Assembly: GCF_019112545.1 (NCBI RefSeq)
Contig: NW_025064891.1
Coordinates: forward strand, 213,311-277,310
DNA from: Guyanagaster necrorhizus
Taxonomy: Eukaryota > Basidiomycota > Agaricomycetes > Agaricales > Physalacriaceae
Length of the DNA stretch: 64,000 nucleotides
Direction of reading: 5' to 3'
Shown piece by piece: positions 33,782-47,538 of the stretch. Both the position numbers and the translations under genes were made by a program. The notes beneath the pieces were generated by a model that worked only from the letters and a program-made list of their open reading frames with translations, did no database searches and was not told the origin of the DNA. Position 1 is the first letter of the stretch. The number at the start of each line of letters is the position of its first letter.

Positions 33782-35982
33782 TTACTTCTTGTTCTTGGCC
33801 CTTCCCTTTTTGACCAGAGTCTCCTCTGCCTCATTTTCCTTGCTACCTTTAGGGATATTACTGCTTTTTCGGTAATCTGCCGTATTGTTCAATGCCGATG
33901 TGTATTGCGGCTTTACACCCAGAACAAACGGATTGGAATGAGGCCCTGATCTCCCGGCTTTCTGAGGGCTCGGTAAGGTCTCGATTGTACGACGCAAGTG
34001 CGCTATCGGTGGTGATTGGGGATTATGATCTCTCAGCGTGGAAGACATGGGCGCAGTCGATTCTAGGAAACCTTCTATGTCTTCTTCTGGAACTACTGAA
34101 AGTCGGCGTTGAATAAGACGCGCCAGAGGGATCGAGCGAGGCTGTCGGGATATAGTGCGGAAGCGACGCTGGAATTCGGGCGAAGTAGGAGGAGGCGTCG
34201 AAGTACTGCGGCTGGTCTTGGGATTATATACAGACGGTGCTGGTGGTAGCGGGCTGTTGAGAGGGGTTCCAGGAGGAGGGGACATCTCACAAGAGCTTTG
34301 CGCATCCGAGGAATATATATGGATTGTCGGTCGAGAGGGACGCAAAGGCAAAACAGGAGGATCATCGATAAAGATATCGGGATTATTCATGTGCTCGACA
34401 ACAAACCTCCGCAGCTCCGTATCGGAGTTCCTGGCTTTAAGGACAGGTCTTTCGAATGGAGGAGGGTTATATTCGTGGTAAAGCATCTTATCAGAACTCG
34501 CAGAGAAGTAAGGAGACCATTGTAGTTCGGAAAAATTAGGCGGAGTAAGTAGGGCATTTTGGAGTTGCTTGATACGGTATTGATGGGCGATATCAATGGC
34601 AGACATACGAGGTCCAGTAGGAATAATGACTTGGGAGGTTAGTTGCGGATTTGTGCGAGATTCAACAAAGAGGCGGGGGCCAGACCGAGGAAGAACCGGG
34701 CTAATACGAGAGAGAGAGGAAGCAGAGTTATATGGATGATTTGTATCCTTTGCGACTGAATTTTCCGACCAGTGAATTCCAAGCCCAACGAGATGGTCGT
34801 CAGAAGCTGAAAAGTCCTGAGGAGACTCTGGGAAAGACATTCCTTTTGTTAACTCAAAGTTCGAGCGCCGTTCGTGTCTTGAATTGCTATGGCTTACGCC
34901 CAAATTGCGTTTCTCTTGAACAAAGGTCGAATTTACCTGCGGGGATTGCAACACAGACATGCTATGTTTTGCAGGAGCCAAAGTCAGAATAGGCAAAGGC
35001 TGAGATTCTTGTCGCGTAGTATGTTGAAGGACTGTAGTTTTAAGCCCCTGTGATTGCGTAAGAGCAGAAGGAAGATGGACGGCCTTTCTTTCTCCGCCAC
35101 ATGACGGATGCCGCCGAGGATCACTAGAAAGAGGCGCATCGGTACCAAGTCCCCAGATCATTCGAGACATATCCTCTCCCTCGATAATGGTGCCTTCTGC
35201 ACCGCTACGCATACACAGTTAGCGTCGCAAATGAAACATTGCCAGCTACTCACGATGGGCAACGAGCATAGGGCAATGAGAGCGGACCGTGTAATGCAGG
35301 TATCGGTCTTGGGGGAGAACTTGCCCAGGTTAACCAACCTAGACAGATGTTGTGAGTGTATATAATGACACACTGCAAGAAATGAAAACTAACCTTTTTC
35401 TTCAAAGGCGGGCCGTGACTCGGTCTTGTGGAGAAAAGATACGGGGACTTGAACATCGTTCCCGATGATCATGATAGATTCAGGAGAAGAAGGGGGAGAA
35501 GGGGTTCGTGGAAGACTAGAGTAGCGAAGCCGACGCGTTCGAGTGCGTTGTAAGCTATTTTCTAAAAGGTGAATGCCAGAGTTATCGGTAGAGATCGAGG
35601 CTTCGAAACATTCGGAGGAAAAGGAATCATCCTTGGGAAGAGAAGATTTGGAACATTCAGGAAGAGATACAATGCGAGCGCCCAATTCCCCAGGATCTAC
35701 CCTGCTTGGAGGGGAGGTTTCTGGCAGAGACACGACGCGATCATTACTTGGTGCCCGAGAAGGGCCATTGAAGGGTAAACGAGGTTTTTGAAGGCGGCGC
35801 ACGATTAGAGAAAATTCCGGTAAGGAGGATGCACCATTTATGTCGGTATATGCGCTTAGTTCTGATTGGAATATAGGAACTGCAGGTGGCGAAGAGGTTG
35901 GTGAAGACGGCGGAGGCACGGCAGAGTCCGTTTGAACGGCACGGTCGACATATAGTCGATCATCAGCCATTAACGCGGACAA
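33782..35982 (-). CDS. Ser/Pro-rich protein of unknown function
   Basis: Three exons (35982-35394, 35338-35254, 35204-33782) give 698 aa, mostly disordered and rich in Ser, Pro and Arg, with many SP/TP sites (SSPTSSPP, RTPSPPSSPES, PPPGTPLNSPLPPAP). I recognise no domain. A segment with IDIAHQYRIKQLQNALLTPPNFSELQWSP near residue 430 looks helical and more conserved. The last residues (KKGRAKNKK) are basic. The pattern suggests a phosphoregulated nuclear or cell-cycle protein, but that is inference. ATG 35970 (MADDRLY) is an equally good start. Confidence 0.72.
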
Positions 35983-36626
35983 GGATTACCAGCGTTGCTG
36001 GCCGGATGCTGCAGTCGTTGATGGCGGAGAACAGCGATGGTTGGAGGTGGTCGGCGGAAATTGAAAAGCAGAGGAGCTCAGCAAATAAGAGCAAATATCT
36101 AACGCGTCGCGATCGGCGGACCTGTCCGAGGACACGTGTTGGTACTCTAAGACTTCAAGGACCAAGAAGCCTCAAGAACCTAAGAACAACATTCTGAAAG
36201 CGACATTCGCGTTAATTAATGACAGTAACGTACAGATATGCATGTGTTAAGCTGATGTATGAAAGCTCTTCTGAGGTCTGCCTGACAAGTATATCGCCTG
36301 CCAATGGCCCTGACTCCCTTTACTCTCTTACCGGGGTGCGTTCTCACCTTCATCATAAAATGATTTGCTCATTCCAATTTCACTAGTCATCAGAAAGTGT
36401 TACAGATGTACAGTGCTCTATCCCGCAATTGTCTGATCCGAATCTTCGTAATGCATGTAGGGCACTTTCTGTCAACACATGGGGACTACGACCGACTCGC
36501 GCTGCGGCGTGCTCAGTCTGTATCTTGTAGTCTGGTGATATCAGGTACGATGCCACGGGCATCATCTTTAAAATCTTTCAAGAATATATAAGCTCCAAAC
36601 CCCATCTCCTTCTTCGTCAGTCCCTC
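35983..36626. other. divergent promoter region
   Basis: This lies between the Ser/Pro-rich gene and the carboxypeptidase gene. The only feature I see is a TATA-like element near the carboxypeptidase start. Open frames on the plus strand are short and featureless. Confidence 0.45.
36585..36592 (+). promoter_or_regulatory. TATA box of carboxypeptidase gene
   Basis: TATATAAG lies about 35 bp before the ATG at 36627, similar in position to the element in front of the other secreted-protein gene at 22922. Confidence 0.45.
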
Positions 36627-38437
36627 ATGTCTACCCTCCTGCCTCTATTATTACTTACTACCGGGTTGGTAGTCTCACCAGCCCTTGCCCAATCACTCTC
36701 CTTGACGTCTAACTCTGGCGTATGCGAAACGACAGATGGCGTTTCCCAAGTGTCAGGATACATAAACATATCCGACGACAGCGACGACGCGTTTTGGTTC
36801 TGGTTTTTTGAGGCTCGAGACGATCCGGACACCAAACCTTTGACTCTATGGCTGAACGGCGGCCCAGGGTGTTCGGCTATGATTGGGCTTTTCCAAGGTG
36901 AGTGCTGTACCTTTCACTTAGATGACTTGGAGTGACAATCGCTCATACTTACTTCACAGAAAATGGACCGTGCACAGTCAACGATAGCGCAGAGACCGTT
37001 TATAATCCCTACAGCTGGAATAACTTCAGCAACAGAGAGTTTTGTCTTTATAATTACCCTTCCTTTTCCTAATGTTTTGTTATACAGTGATCTACATCGA
37101 TCAACCTTTTGGCGCGGGTTTTTCCAGAGGATCGACCTTGGTTAATTCGACAGATCAAGCGGCTGACTTCATGTGGCAAGCATTCCAGATCCTATTTGCT
37201 CACGAAAAATTCAGCAAGTTCGAAGGCAGAGAGTACGGTTTTGATTCGTGCGGCCCCCTTCCGGTTTAATATAATTCTGTTTCACAGATTTATCATTGCA
37301 ACAGAGTCCTATGGCGCTCGCTTTGGTCCTGTCTTTACACAGTACTTCCATTCACAAAATGCCAAAATTGATAGCGGCGAGATCAATGGAACTCAAATAG
37401 AAGTCTCAAAATTGCTCATCAATGAGTGAGTGATTCCGTCCTCGCATTCTTCTGGTTCTTACATACTTTCGTCGGAAGCGGTAAATACGATCCTTTAATC
37501 CAGATGCGGGCTTCAGTCGAATATGCAAGAAATGCTCCGTCCTATGGACCGCTCGTCAATACTTCTGTCTTAATGGAAGTGGCAACGGCCTACAATGAAA
37601 CTTGTCTACCTGCTCTACAAAACTGCTATGATGATGGCGATGCCGACACTTGTCACGATGCTATTGTTTCCTGCGTACGCTAATTCCTCGATGATATACC
37701 TCCTTCATTAAATAATGCAAGTAATGCTCTTCCCAGACTCATGACGTGTTCAACCCCACGGTTGGAGACAGAGACCCTAACGATTTGCGACAGAATTCCT
37801 CGACCCCCGCGGACGATGTTGTCCCTCCAACGTTCTACCTCGATTATCTCGACGACCAAGACGTACTCGATCTGATCGGCGCTCAAGGGTCGTACGATCA
37901 ATGCGATGACAGTGTCAAGTCCCGCTTTTCCCGCAGTGGAGAAACAGGTCGTTCTTTTCTATCTAATCTGGCGGAAATTGCAAGCGAGGGAAAAGTCAAG
38001 CTCTTGATCTGGGTGGGTCCCTGAACAATGCCGTGAAAATCGAGGCTAAATGTAAGTTCTCTATTTAGGGCGGAGATGCAGATATGAAGTAAGTGCTTGC
38101 AAAGCAGTCTAACCTGTGTCTAATGTTTGTAGAGCCAACTGGCTGGGTATTCAAGAGTGCATTGCCTCGATGGATTGGCCGGGTCGTTCCGTATTCAATG
38201 AGACATCTCTATCGGCATTGACTATCAACGGAGAGATTGTTGGTCAATATAAAACTGTTGTCGACACGAATCTGACATTCATGTATGTCGTTATTATCGT
38301 CAATGCTCCTCCCGTTCTTATACATTACATGTAGCCGAGTCTTTGAAGCTGGGCATTCCATGCCAGCATATCAACCTGAAGTTGCACAAACTGTCTTCGC
38401 CAGATTTTTAAAGGGAGATGTCAACTCTGACGACTAG
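36627..38437 (+). CDS. secreted serine carboxypeptidase (peptidase S10)
   Basis: Nine exons (36627-36897, 36960-37043, 37088-37232, 37288-37425, 37479-37674, 37737-38012, 38069-38088, 38133-38282, 38335-38437) give 460 aa. A signal peptide (MSTLLPLLLLTTGLVVSPALA) leads into [35 protein letters not shown] and the nucleophile motif TESYGARFGP (usually GESYGG). DGKYDPLIQ, GDADMKANWLG and the catalytic His in FEAGHSMPAYQPE follow. It removes C-terminal residues from peptides outside the cell or in the vacuole. The 20-nt exon encodes the GGDADM segment near the catalytic Asp. The Gly-to-Thr and Gly-to-Ala changes around the nucleophile are seen in this S10 branch and need not mean loss of activity. 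The donor at 37044 is less certain. Confidence 0.9.
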
Positions 38438-38595
38438 ACGGAGCGAAAGTGATGGCCCCCGCTTGCCTTCTATCGCTCGGTCCATTATCTGTAGTATTTA
38501 AGTTATTCAACGAAGATGGAGTCTGTAGTATCATTATATCAATACAAATGGCCTCATGGAAGGACGCTGTACCGAGATCCTGATTTGCAATCATG

Positions 38596-39901
38596 CTATA
38601 GCTTTTTTTGTAAAAAAAAAGTTGATAGCTTAGCCATTCCTTTCACATTTGCTTTCTTTAGTTTCTCCACTCCCTGAGAACCCTTAGTTATTTTACGTTT
38701 CTTGTCACCATTAGTTTCTTTTAGGGTTTTTGTGCCCTTTCCCGAGTTGGCTATCGTCGTCAAGTTTTCCTCTTCTAGCTGCTTCATGAAGGCAGTAAGG
38801 TCAGCGAAACTGGAACTTTGTGTCAATCATGGCAAGACAAAACGACAACAGCCCTACTCGTAGGATGCTAGAAGAGACGCAGACTCGGGCGGTGGCAGAT
38901 ACTGACAGATGAGGTCACAGGCGATTTTCATCTTGGCCGCTGGATGTATGAGCTTTACGTGGCGCATTCTGTAAATTGACTTGGGACAGACCTGCTAGCA
39001 ACACTTCTCTTCCATCGTCGAAGAGCCCATCTTTAGCTAAATTTCTGGTGATACTGCGAGACATCTCAATCACCGGGAAAGAAGACATGTGGTCTACCTT
39101 CTTGCGGACATAGTCGACAACCTTGGCAGATGAAAATCTGTAAACTGTAATATTTGAGGCCACTTCTACCCAACGCCACGTCAGAGCGTCAACACTGCGA
39201 AGGAAACAAACAAAACTCCCCTTTCATTTCGCAGACACGTCGAAGAGCTCTCCTAGCACAATCCATCTCCACAAACGATGTGATATCAACGACTGGAACA
39301 ACGTCGTTTGACTCTCCAGATAGCTTGGATATCGCGTCTTCGAATATATCGTCAGCGGGGCGAAAGCTGCCAGACGTACCATCGGTCTAGGGTCCTAGTG
39401 AGAATCGCATAGAAGAATCGTCAAGCAACCCACAGGCATCGTAGATTTCAGAATTGGTATCAATAAGAACGCTGGGTCGATGGGTGTCAGGATTAACAGC
39501 TTTCCATCTGGCAAGTTTTTATGAGTGAAAATATTCTATGTACTAAATGGACATCTTGCCTGATATAACTTCCTCACCCAAGGTCCACGAACGAGCGTTT
39601 ATAGGTGAAACACCTTGCACTTCAAGGATTTGTGTTGCCTGCGGTGATTGGTTGTAAGAGAGAAAAAGACAAGGCAACCCTGAGAGATCAAATGAGAAAA
39701 CGCTGCAGGAAGCGTGTTAAAGCCAATGACCAGTTCTTGGATGTAGCAGACGAATGAAACGGCTTGGAGGGAGTATGCTGTCACTTGGGCCGCCCAGAGC
39801 TATAGCTTGTAATATATCTGCTGCGTCACCGTTATATAATAGGGAACCACTGGAAGTCCAAACACCTTGCCTGCTGGAAGGATACCAATATGCGTCGTCA
39901 T
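38596..39901 (-). CDS. ribonuclease H2 subunit B
   Basis: Eight exons (39901-39871, 39817-39731, 39679-39560, 39507-39434, 39386-39212, 39162-38992, 38939-38858, 38815-38596) give 319 aa. Matches to RNASEH2B/Ydr279 are MTTHIGILPADIL, FIRLLHPRTG, LLILTPIDPAFLLIPIL, FRPADDIFEDAISKL, RRALRRVC, YRFSSAKVVDYVRKKV and LAKDGLFDDGREVLLA. This non-catalytic subunit supports removal of ribonucleotides from DNA. The C terminus MAKLSTFF fits a PIP box and resembles the PCNA-binding tail known for the human subunit. Introns 39818-39870 and 39508-39559 require GC donors (GCAAGG, GCAAGA). The donor at 39211 was picked among two GT sites for frame and a 49-nt intron length. Confidence 0.9.
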
Positions 39902-40092
39902 CGCACTCAATGAAGTGAAGGGATACTGTGACAGTGAAGACTGTAGGTCAAGGGCAGGATGGCAGCCGCAGTGACGCGACGCGTTGTCTTGTCTTGTTTT
40001 GTTTTATTTTGCTGATTCTCTCGGTCCAGACTGCATACTATCTACTGCTAACACCATTGATTGACGGCTGGTGCTAATTCCCTGCCATGCTA

Positions 40093-42454
<2,362 letters not shown>

Positions 42455-42823
42455 GACTGGCCGTTTTGCAGCAACAGAAGAAGAATGGGACACTGTAAGT
42501 TATGAACCGTCGACACAGAAATCGATGGCATTATTGGAATTTTTTGCTTATAACACTATAATGCTCAGAATCACGCAATCGCAGAGAAATTCGATCGTCT
42601 CTTACTATTAGCAAGCCAGCACCGTCGCATCCGGCAGGTAAGAATGTGATACGCCGGCGATTGCCCTCACTGCTGAGGTCGGTTGCTTTTTTGGATCTCG
42701 GAGTATGTATCAAAGGTAAACTTTGTCCAAAAGTATATGTACTGCTATTATATGTAGTAGATTGCCAGAGATAAAATACAAGTGGAATATATGCGGATGC
42801 CTGTTATTACACATAACCCCTTG
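42455..42823. other. intergenic between MET3 and membrane-protein gene
   Basis: This contains the MET3 promoter and the 3' end of the next minus-strand gene. A 60-codon minus-strand frame at 42713-42531 has no recognisable feature and could be part of a 5' UTR. Confidence 0.45.
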
Positions 42824-44633
42824 TCATGATGCCCCATCAGATGGACCTGAGAGGTGCAAGTGTATGGGACTCAATGACGACACAACCTCGACTCGACCTT
42901 CTCTCGGCTTCCAGCCGGTGGGTCTTTGGCCCCATCCTATCCATCCCCGGACTCTATTGAAGCTAGATTGGTCGTACACACACTGCCTGTACCGATTTTC
43001 GCCTAAAGGATCCCAGGAAGGATCTATCTGGCTTTCCTTTACAGCAACGGAAGCAAGCTTGGTTTGTACATCGAACAAACCTATGTACTTGGAGTCGAGG
43101 GTGACATTCGATTCCGCCTGAGCATTCTGTACATGGAGGTCTAGTGATACCGGGGGGGTGGTTGGGTCGTGGGAAACAGTCAGCGTGAGCGGGCCATTGA
43201 AATTTTTGACACTGCCGATGAAATTTAAAGGGTCGTTATATCGATCTGGTGCCAGAAGTATAACACTAGCATTAATTTCACTATGAAAAGTTCAGCCAAC
43301 ACTAAAATGGAGATGAGAGGAACAGACCTGTTCCCCGTATCCAAAGAGAGAAATGTAGGTTGATGTCGATCTTTATCTTGTACCAGTGTTATATTTGCAT
43401 AGATAGGACTGAAAAGTCGAGGCATGAGCAAACAATCGCAAGCCAGGAATTCCACTTACCCTCCAACATTGTCAAGCATTAGGCGCTCCGAAGCATTGAA
43501 CGTGCCAGTTATAGATGCAAGGGTATTTTTCACGATTATCTTTGGTGCTTGCATAAACTGAGGCGGACTTAACGCTCTTCCTAACCAACTAGGTAGGGAT
43601 GACTCACATCGCAAGTAATACCCATAGATGCCCCCTCGATGCTGACTTTGGTAAACGAAAGATTGTCACCGAAATCTCCAAAGACTTGAGTGAACATAGG
43701 AAGGTAGGTTGCCAGGTAATCGATATTAATTGGGGAAGGCGTCTGAGGGAAAAGAAGGGTGATGGAAACAGATAAGGAATCATTACCACCCAAGCGGCTA
43801 GGGACCTAATGATGTTCGATGAACAAACGTGAGTTAGGAAAAGGGCGGAACACATAGAATACATACATAAAGAGAAGCACCTCTGTCGCTTCCTACATCT
43901 GCAAAGCATATATGGGTGCTCTGACGAAGTTGAAGACTTGAGGATTGTAAGGAAACCAGGAGCAGAACATCTTTCGCTGACGGATCTGGGTTGATATCCA
44001 CTGTAAGATTTCCAGCAATACCAGCGGCGTCATTAGCTTCGTGGGAAACATTAGAGCGAATCGAAAATGAGCCGGATGGTGATAGGGTATGAGAAGTACT
44101 GTGAAGCTGTGTTAGAAATTGGATCCCATCCAGGAAAAGAGACACACCTGGCAGAAAATAATGAGTGTAATGGGTCGTCCTCTATTGTATCCCATGAATT
44201 ACACCCCAGAGTCTCTAAGGACAAGATACCGTTATTGGCGAGGTTTTGAGGAGATATAGAGCCATCATCATTGGACCATGGTCCGCCTGGAGGGCCTCCT
44301 CTATGTTTCTTGGAAAGACGCTGAAGGAAAATGAGCGAAGCGAATGGAATGATCCGGGAGCAGACGCACCGTCACTATCCAGGGGACGCCAATCGCCACA
44401 GAAAGAACAACATAGATGACAAGGGCATATAATGTAGCTCGCCAAAACCGAGCATCGACTTTGCTGTGGAGGGACTTGGGGGTAGTAGTAAGGGTGTGTT
44501 GTGCTTGGGACGTTTCGTAGTCGGGTAGAGGCGATGAAGAGCGGCCCACGGCCCTGTCTGGGAAGCGCAAAGTCGGGCCAGCGACGGAAGAATCAAGTTT
44601 AGCCTGCTGGTCAGCTTCTTCAAGGATGATCAT
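42824..44633 (-). CDS. single-pass (type II) membrane protein of unknown function
   Basis: Seven exons (44633-44370, 44320-44148, 44098-43897, 43805-43608, 43557-43460, 43408-43328, 43280-42824) give 490 aa. A cytosolic N terminus of about 65 residues (Ser/Thr/Pro-rich) precedes one membrane helix (ATLYALVIYVVLSVAIGVPWIV). The long lumenal or extracellular part is rich in beta-type repeats with many N-glycosylation sites (NNGILS, NVSHE, NLTVDINPD, NITLV, NASVI, NVTLD). The repeated GNLTVDINPD / KNTLASITGTFNASERLML pattern resembles LEA14/DUF3712-type lumenal proteins, but I am not sure of this. The last 45 residues (RGWIGWGQRPTGW) are unusual and Trp-rich. It could act in the endomembrane system or wall; function unknown. 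Confidence 0.82.
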
Positions 44634-44815
44634 AGCTGGATGCGGCTCATGAAAGACGACCGCGACGATGGGCTTGCTAACGCTGGGCAGTGCTTCAAGG
44701 GATTCCCTTTAGATGACTAATCCGCAGTTGCATCAACGTTGATGTCCCCCTGAGCCTCCTAATATTACTTAACTTATTATTATCCATTTGGATATAAATT
44801 ATCCCTATGATGAAC

Positions 44816-46934
44816 CTACAGTTCTACATACTGACCTGGTCCGTGTTCTTTGCCAGATGGGGCGAACACTGAAGAAATTGCGCTCAGACCTCGCATCCAG
44901 AACCGTAGCAACACTCCTACACACTCAGCCGTGCTTTCCTTACACACCCTAAATAGTGACATGAACCGCATGCGTACTTCTTCAAACATGGTGCCTTTCC
45001 ATTCGTGACCGATCCCTGGCGACGGTCGTGGCTGCAAAATTCGGTCAGGTGTGTAAGCCGATGCTTGGATTATATTACCCACATGATGGGGCACATTTTC
45101 GACTTCCCGAATGATATCCTGCTGCGACTCAGTGTGACTGATGTCTTGCCACATACCCCGGAAGATATTGGCAGCATTCAAGCTTTCACTGAAACGGTGC
45201 AGCGTGTTTATCAACGCAACAACCTCCGATCGCTGAAGCAAGTTGGAGTTTGCGTCCGGGCTTGAAACTATGTAAGCGGATGAAGAGCTATTAGATATAA
45301 AAGACGAACTCGAGTGCCTTATCATCCATCTCGAAGAGGATCTTGAGAGCCGTGGCAACACCGGTGGTTTGTACTTTACCCCAAAGTCGGCATTTATCAC
45401 AGCCAATGCAATCCATAATGCGGGTCACGTTCCGGAAATGGGTTTTGAATTCCTCTCTTACGGCCTAATCATTGTTGGTTGCTGATACACGGAGACAACA
45501 TGACAATCAGTTACTCACATTAGCGTTGTCACCTCGGAATAGGACCGATTCGTCAAACTTCCCAGCGCGTTGAGCTATAGAGAGAACGTTGGCCAGTTTC
45601 GCTTTCGTCTCCAAATCGTCTTCATGATTTCCCGTTGAACAGTAGTCATAAGCTGAAAGGTAGGGGCCAAGTCTAGCTACTGCGCGGAGAAGAAGGACCG
45701 TGTTGAAGTAGATGTATTGTAACCTCTCAGGGTAAGCAGCGACCCGATTTACAAAGCATTGGAGATTAGGACCCTAGGACATAAACTCAATACGCAGAAA
45801 AATGAGCAAGAGAGAGAGGCGTACCCATTCACCAGTAGTCTGATTAAGATACTCCAGACAGATGTGAGTCGATATAGATGCGTGTAGGCCTGCTGCGCGT
45901 TAATGGATGTGTGACGGTTGGGTAACAGTACATACCAGACACGATCTTATAATACACCCTCTTTTCCAAGCACTGGTCGTTGCTACCTTCATTGGGCTGG
46001 CTTGCGAGAGTATCTGGAACCGCAGTAGACGGTTTTCCCGGTCTGATGGCAGATTTAGAAAGACCAAAACAGTTCTCTCGATAGACAGCACTCCAGACTC
46101 CCCCTGCACCTGCACCAGAATATCCTGTATAACGCTCAGGTATCAGTGAAAGATCGTAATATTCCCCTCCTGCCAACAGAAATATAAATGATTAGAGAAC
46201 AAGGTAATGTGCCTATCTTCACCTGTATTGTCATCCAGAAAACAATAATCCGAATCACGGTGATAGCAGCCAGGCAGTGCATGAAGCTAGGCGATGCATC
46301 GTCAGCGCTACGGATATGACAGGCAAGACGATAACATACGTCCTCTACAGGGATGGCTTTACTTAGGACGGTTACTCTCCACTTTTCTGGTATTAGGCTC
46401 TTGAATAATTTCGTTAGAGATGACGAAGACAGCAAAATGCCGAGGAACTGACCTCATCTATAGAAGTGATAGCGCATCCCGGATCACTACACGATCCGTA
46501 GTCATCCCAGAATGGACAGTCGCGGTACAAGTCTGCCTGGTTATCATTAAAGAGCCTATTCTTTTTGGCTGGATTGGGAGACCTTACCTGGAAATACTTG
46601 AAGAATGGCGTTGCAACTAATCCGTGAAGATTCTCAAACAGATCCTCATTTACGCTTTCGACTGTTTCATAGTCGCATAAAGTTGTGTCTATGGGGCCGG
46701 TCGGCTTTATCCCGAAAAATGAGAAATGGTTGCTGGAGCTAGAGAAACATGTCATACAGACGCATTCTCGCAAGACGTCTCCTTCACAGGCTGGTATTCA
46801 AGAACACTGTGGACATTCTGAACCTTGGCGCTCTTTGTCAGGCTTTCGGACAAGATGGAACTTGCGGTTGTAGATGGGAGCAGGAAAGCTTGCAATATGA
46901 GAGCGACACGAAGGGCACGACAAAGACGATCCAT
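44816..46934 (-). CDS. ERO1: ERO1, endoplasmic reticulum oxidoreductin
   Basis: Ten exons (46934-46758, 46704-46588, 46536-46453, 46399-46340, 46286-46223, 46169-45936, 45889-45825, 45773-45519, 45464-45310, 45260-44816) give 551 aa. A signal peptide ([20 protein letters not shown]) is followed by [17 protein letters not shown], the shuttle-Cys region [23 protein letters not shown]-type [29 protein letters not shown] and the FAD-proximal active site [19 protein letters not shown], then [11 protein letters not shown]1 reoxidises protein disulfide isomerase in the ER with FAD and oxygen. Exon 1 may instead end at 46785 (CCT|GTGAAG) rather than 46758; both keep frame. The C-terminal region after residue 500 is variable. 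Confidence 0.94.
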
Positions 46935-47538
46935 TGGAGATGATACAGCGCCGGCGGGGAAGAGGTAATTTGTAGATATACAGTCCAAGGTGACGCCGGA
47001 GAAGAAGGATAATATGCTGCCAGTGTGCTGGATGTCACATCTTACACGTAGGAGAAAGAACCACGTGAGCTGTTCTCGATCAGCCTCGAGCTCGGCGTCT
47101 CAGTAAGCCACCACCAACTCAGACCCGACATGCATACCTGTTCCTCCAGGTCAGATCAACGCGCGCCTAGTTACAAACATTTAGTACCATTTTTACCACT
47201 CTTCTATAGCAAATCCCCCTTCAAGCCATGCGCATATACTTACTCCCTGGCCGTCTACCCTTCGCTACCGGTACCCGTCTTTTATATAGCAGATAGTGCA
47301 GCAGTATCAAGCCAATCTGGAGCTCAGCTATAATGCAAATGTATGGTCTGCCTGCAAGAGACCCTGCAGTCACGTCAGGGCTCGGGCGCAAAAAGTCGCA
47401 CGGTGGTGGGAATCAACCTTTCCCTTTCACCATCACTTTCCGACAGCCGTTGCTTGGCTGTATTACTGGCGCACGGGTCAATCGCTCGTCGCCTTGGTCT
47501 TTTTCCGTCAAGGGCTTTTCGTACTTCGGACATCCGTA
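46935..47538. other. divergent promoter between ERO1 and SCP160
   Basis: A 604-bp head-to-head spacer. The right part holds CT-rich tracts on the plus strand before the SCP160 start. Overlapping short frames look like chance; no exon is supported. Confidence 0.45.

Noticed and set aside
39190..39211. 22-nt intron in RNase H2B between GTTTTG and CGCAG
   Set aside because: Impossible length; the 49-nt alternative 39163-39211 keeps frame and gives the expected short linker.
42531..42713. 60-codon minus-strand frame upstream of MET3
   Set aside because: Short, no motif, and placed where a 5' leader is expected.
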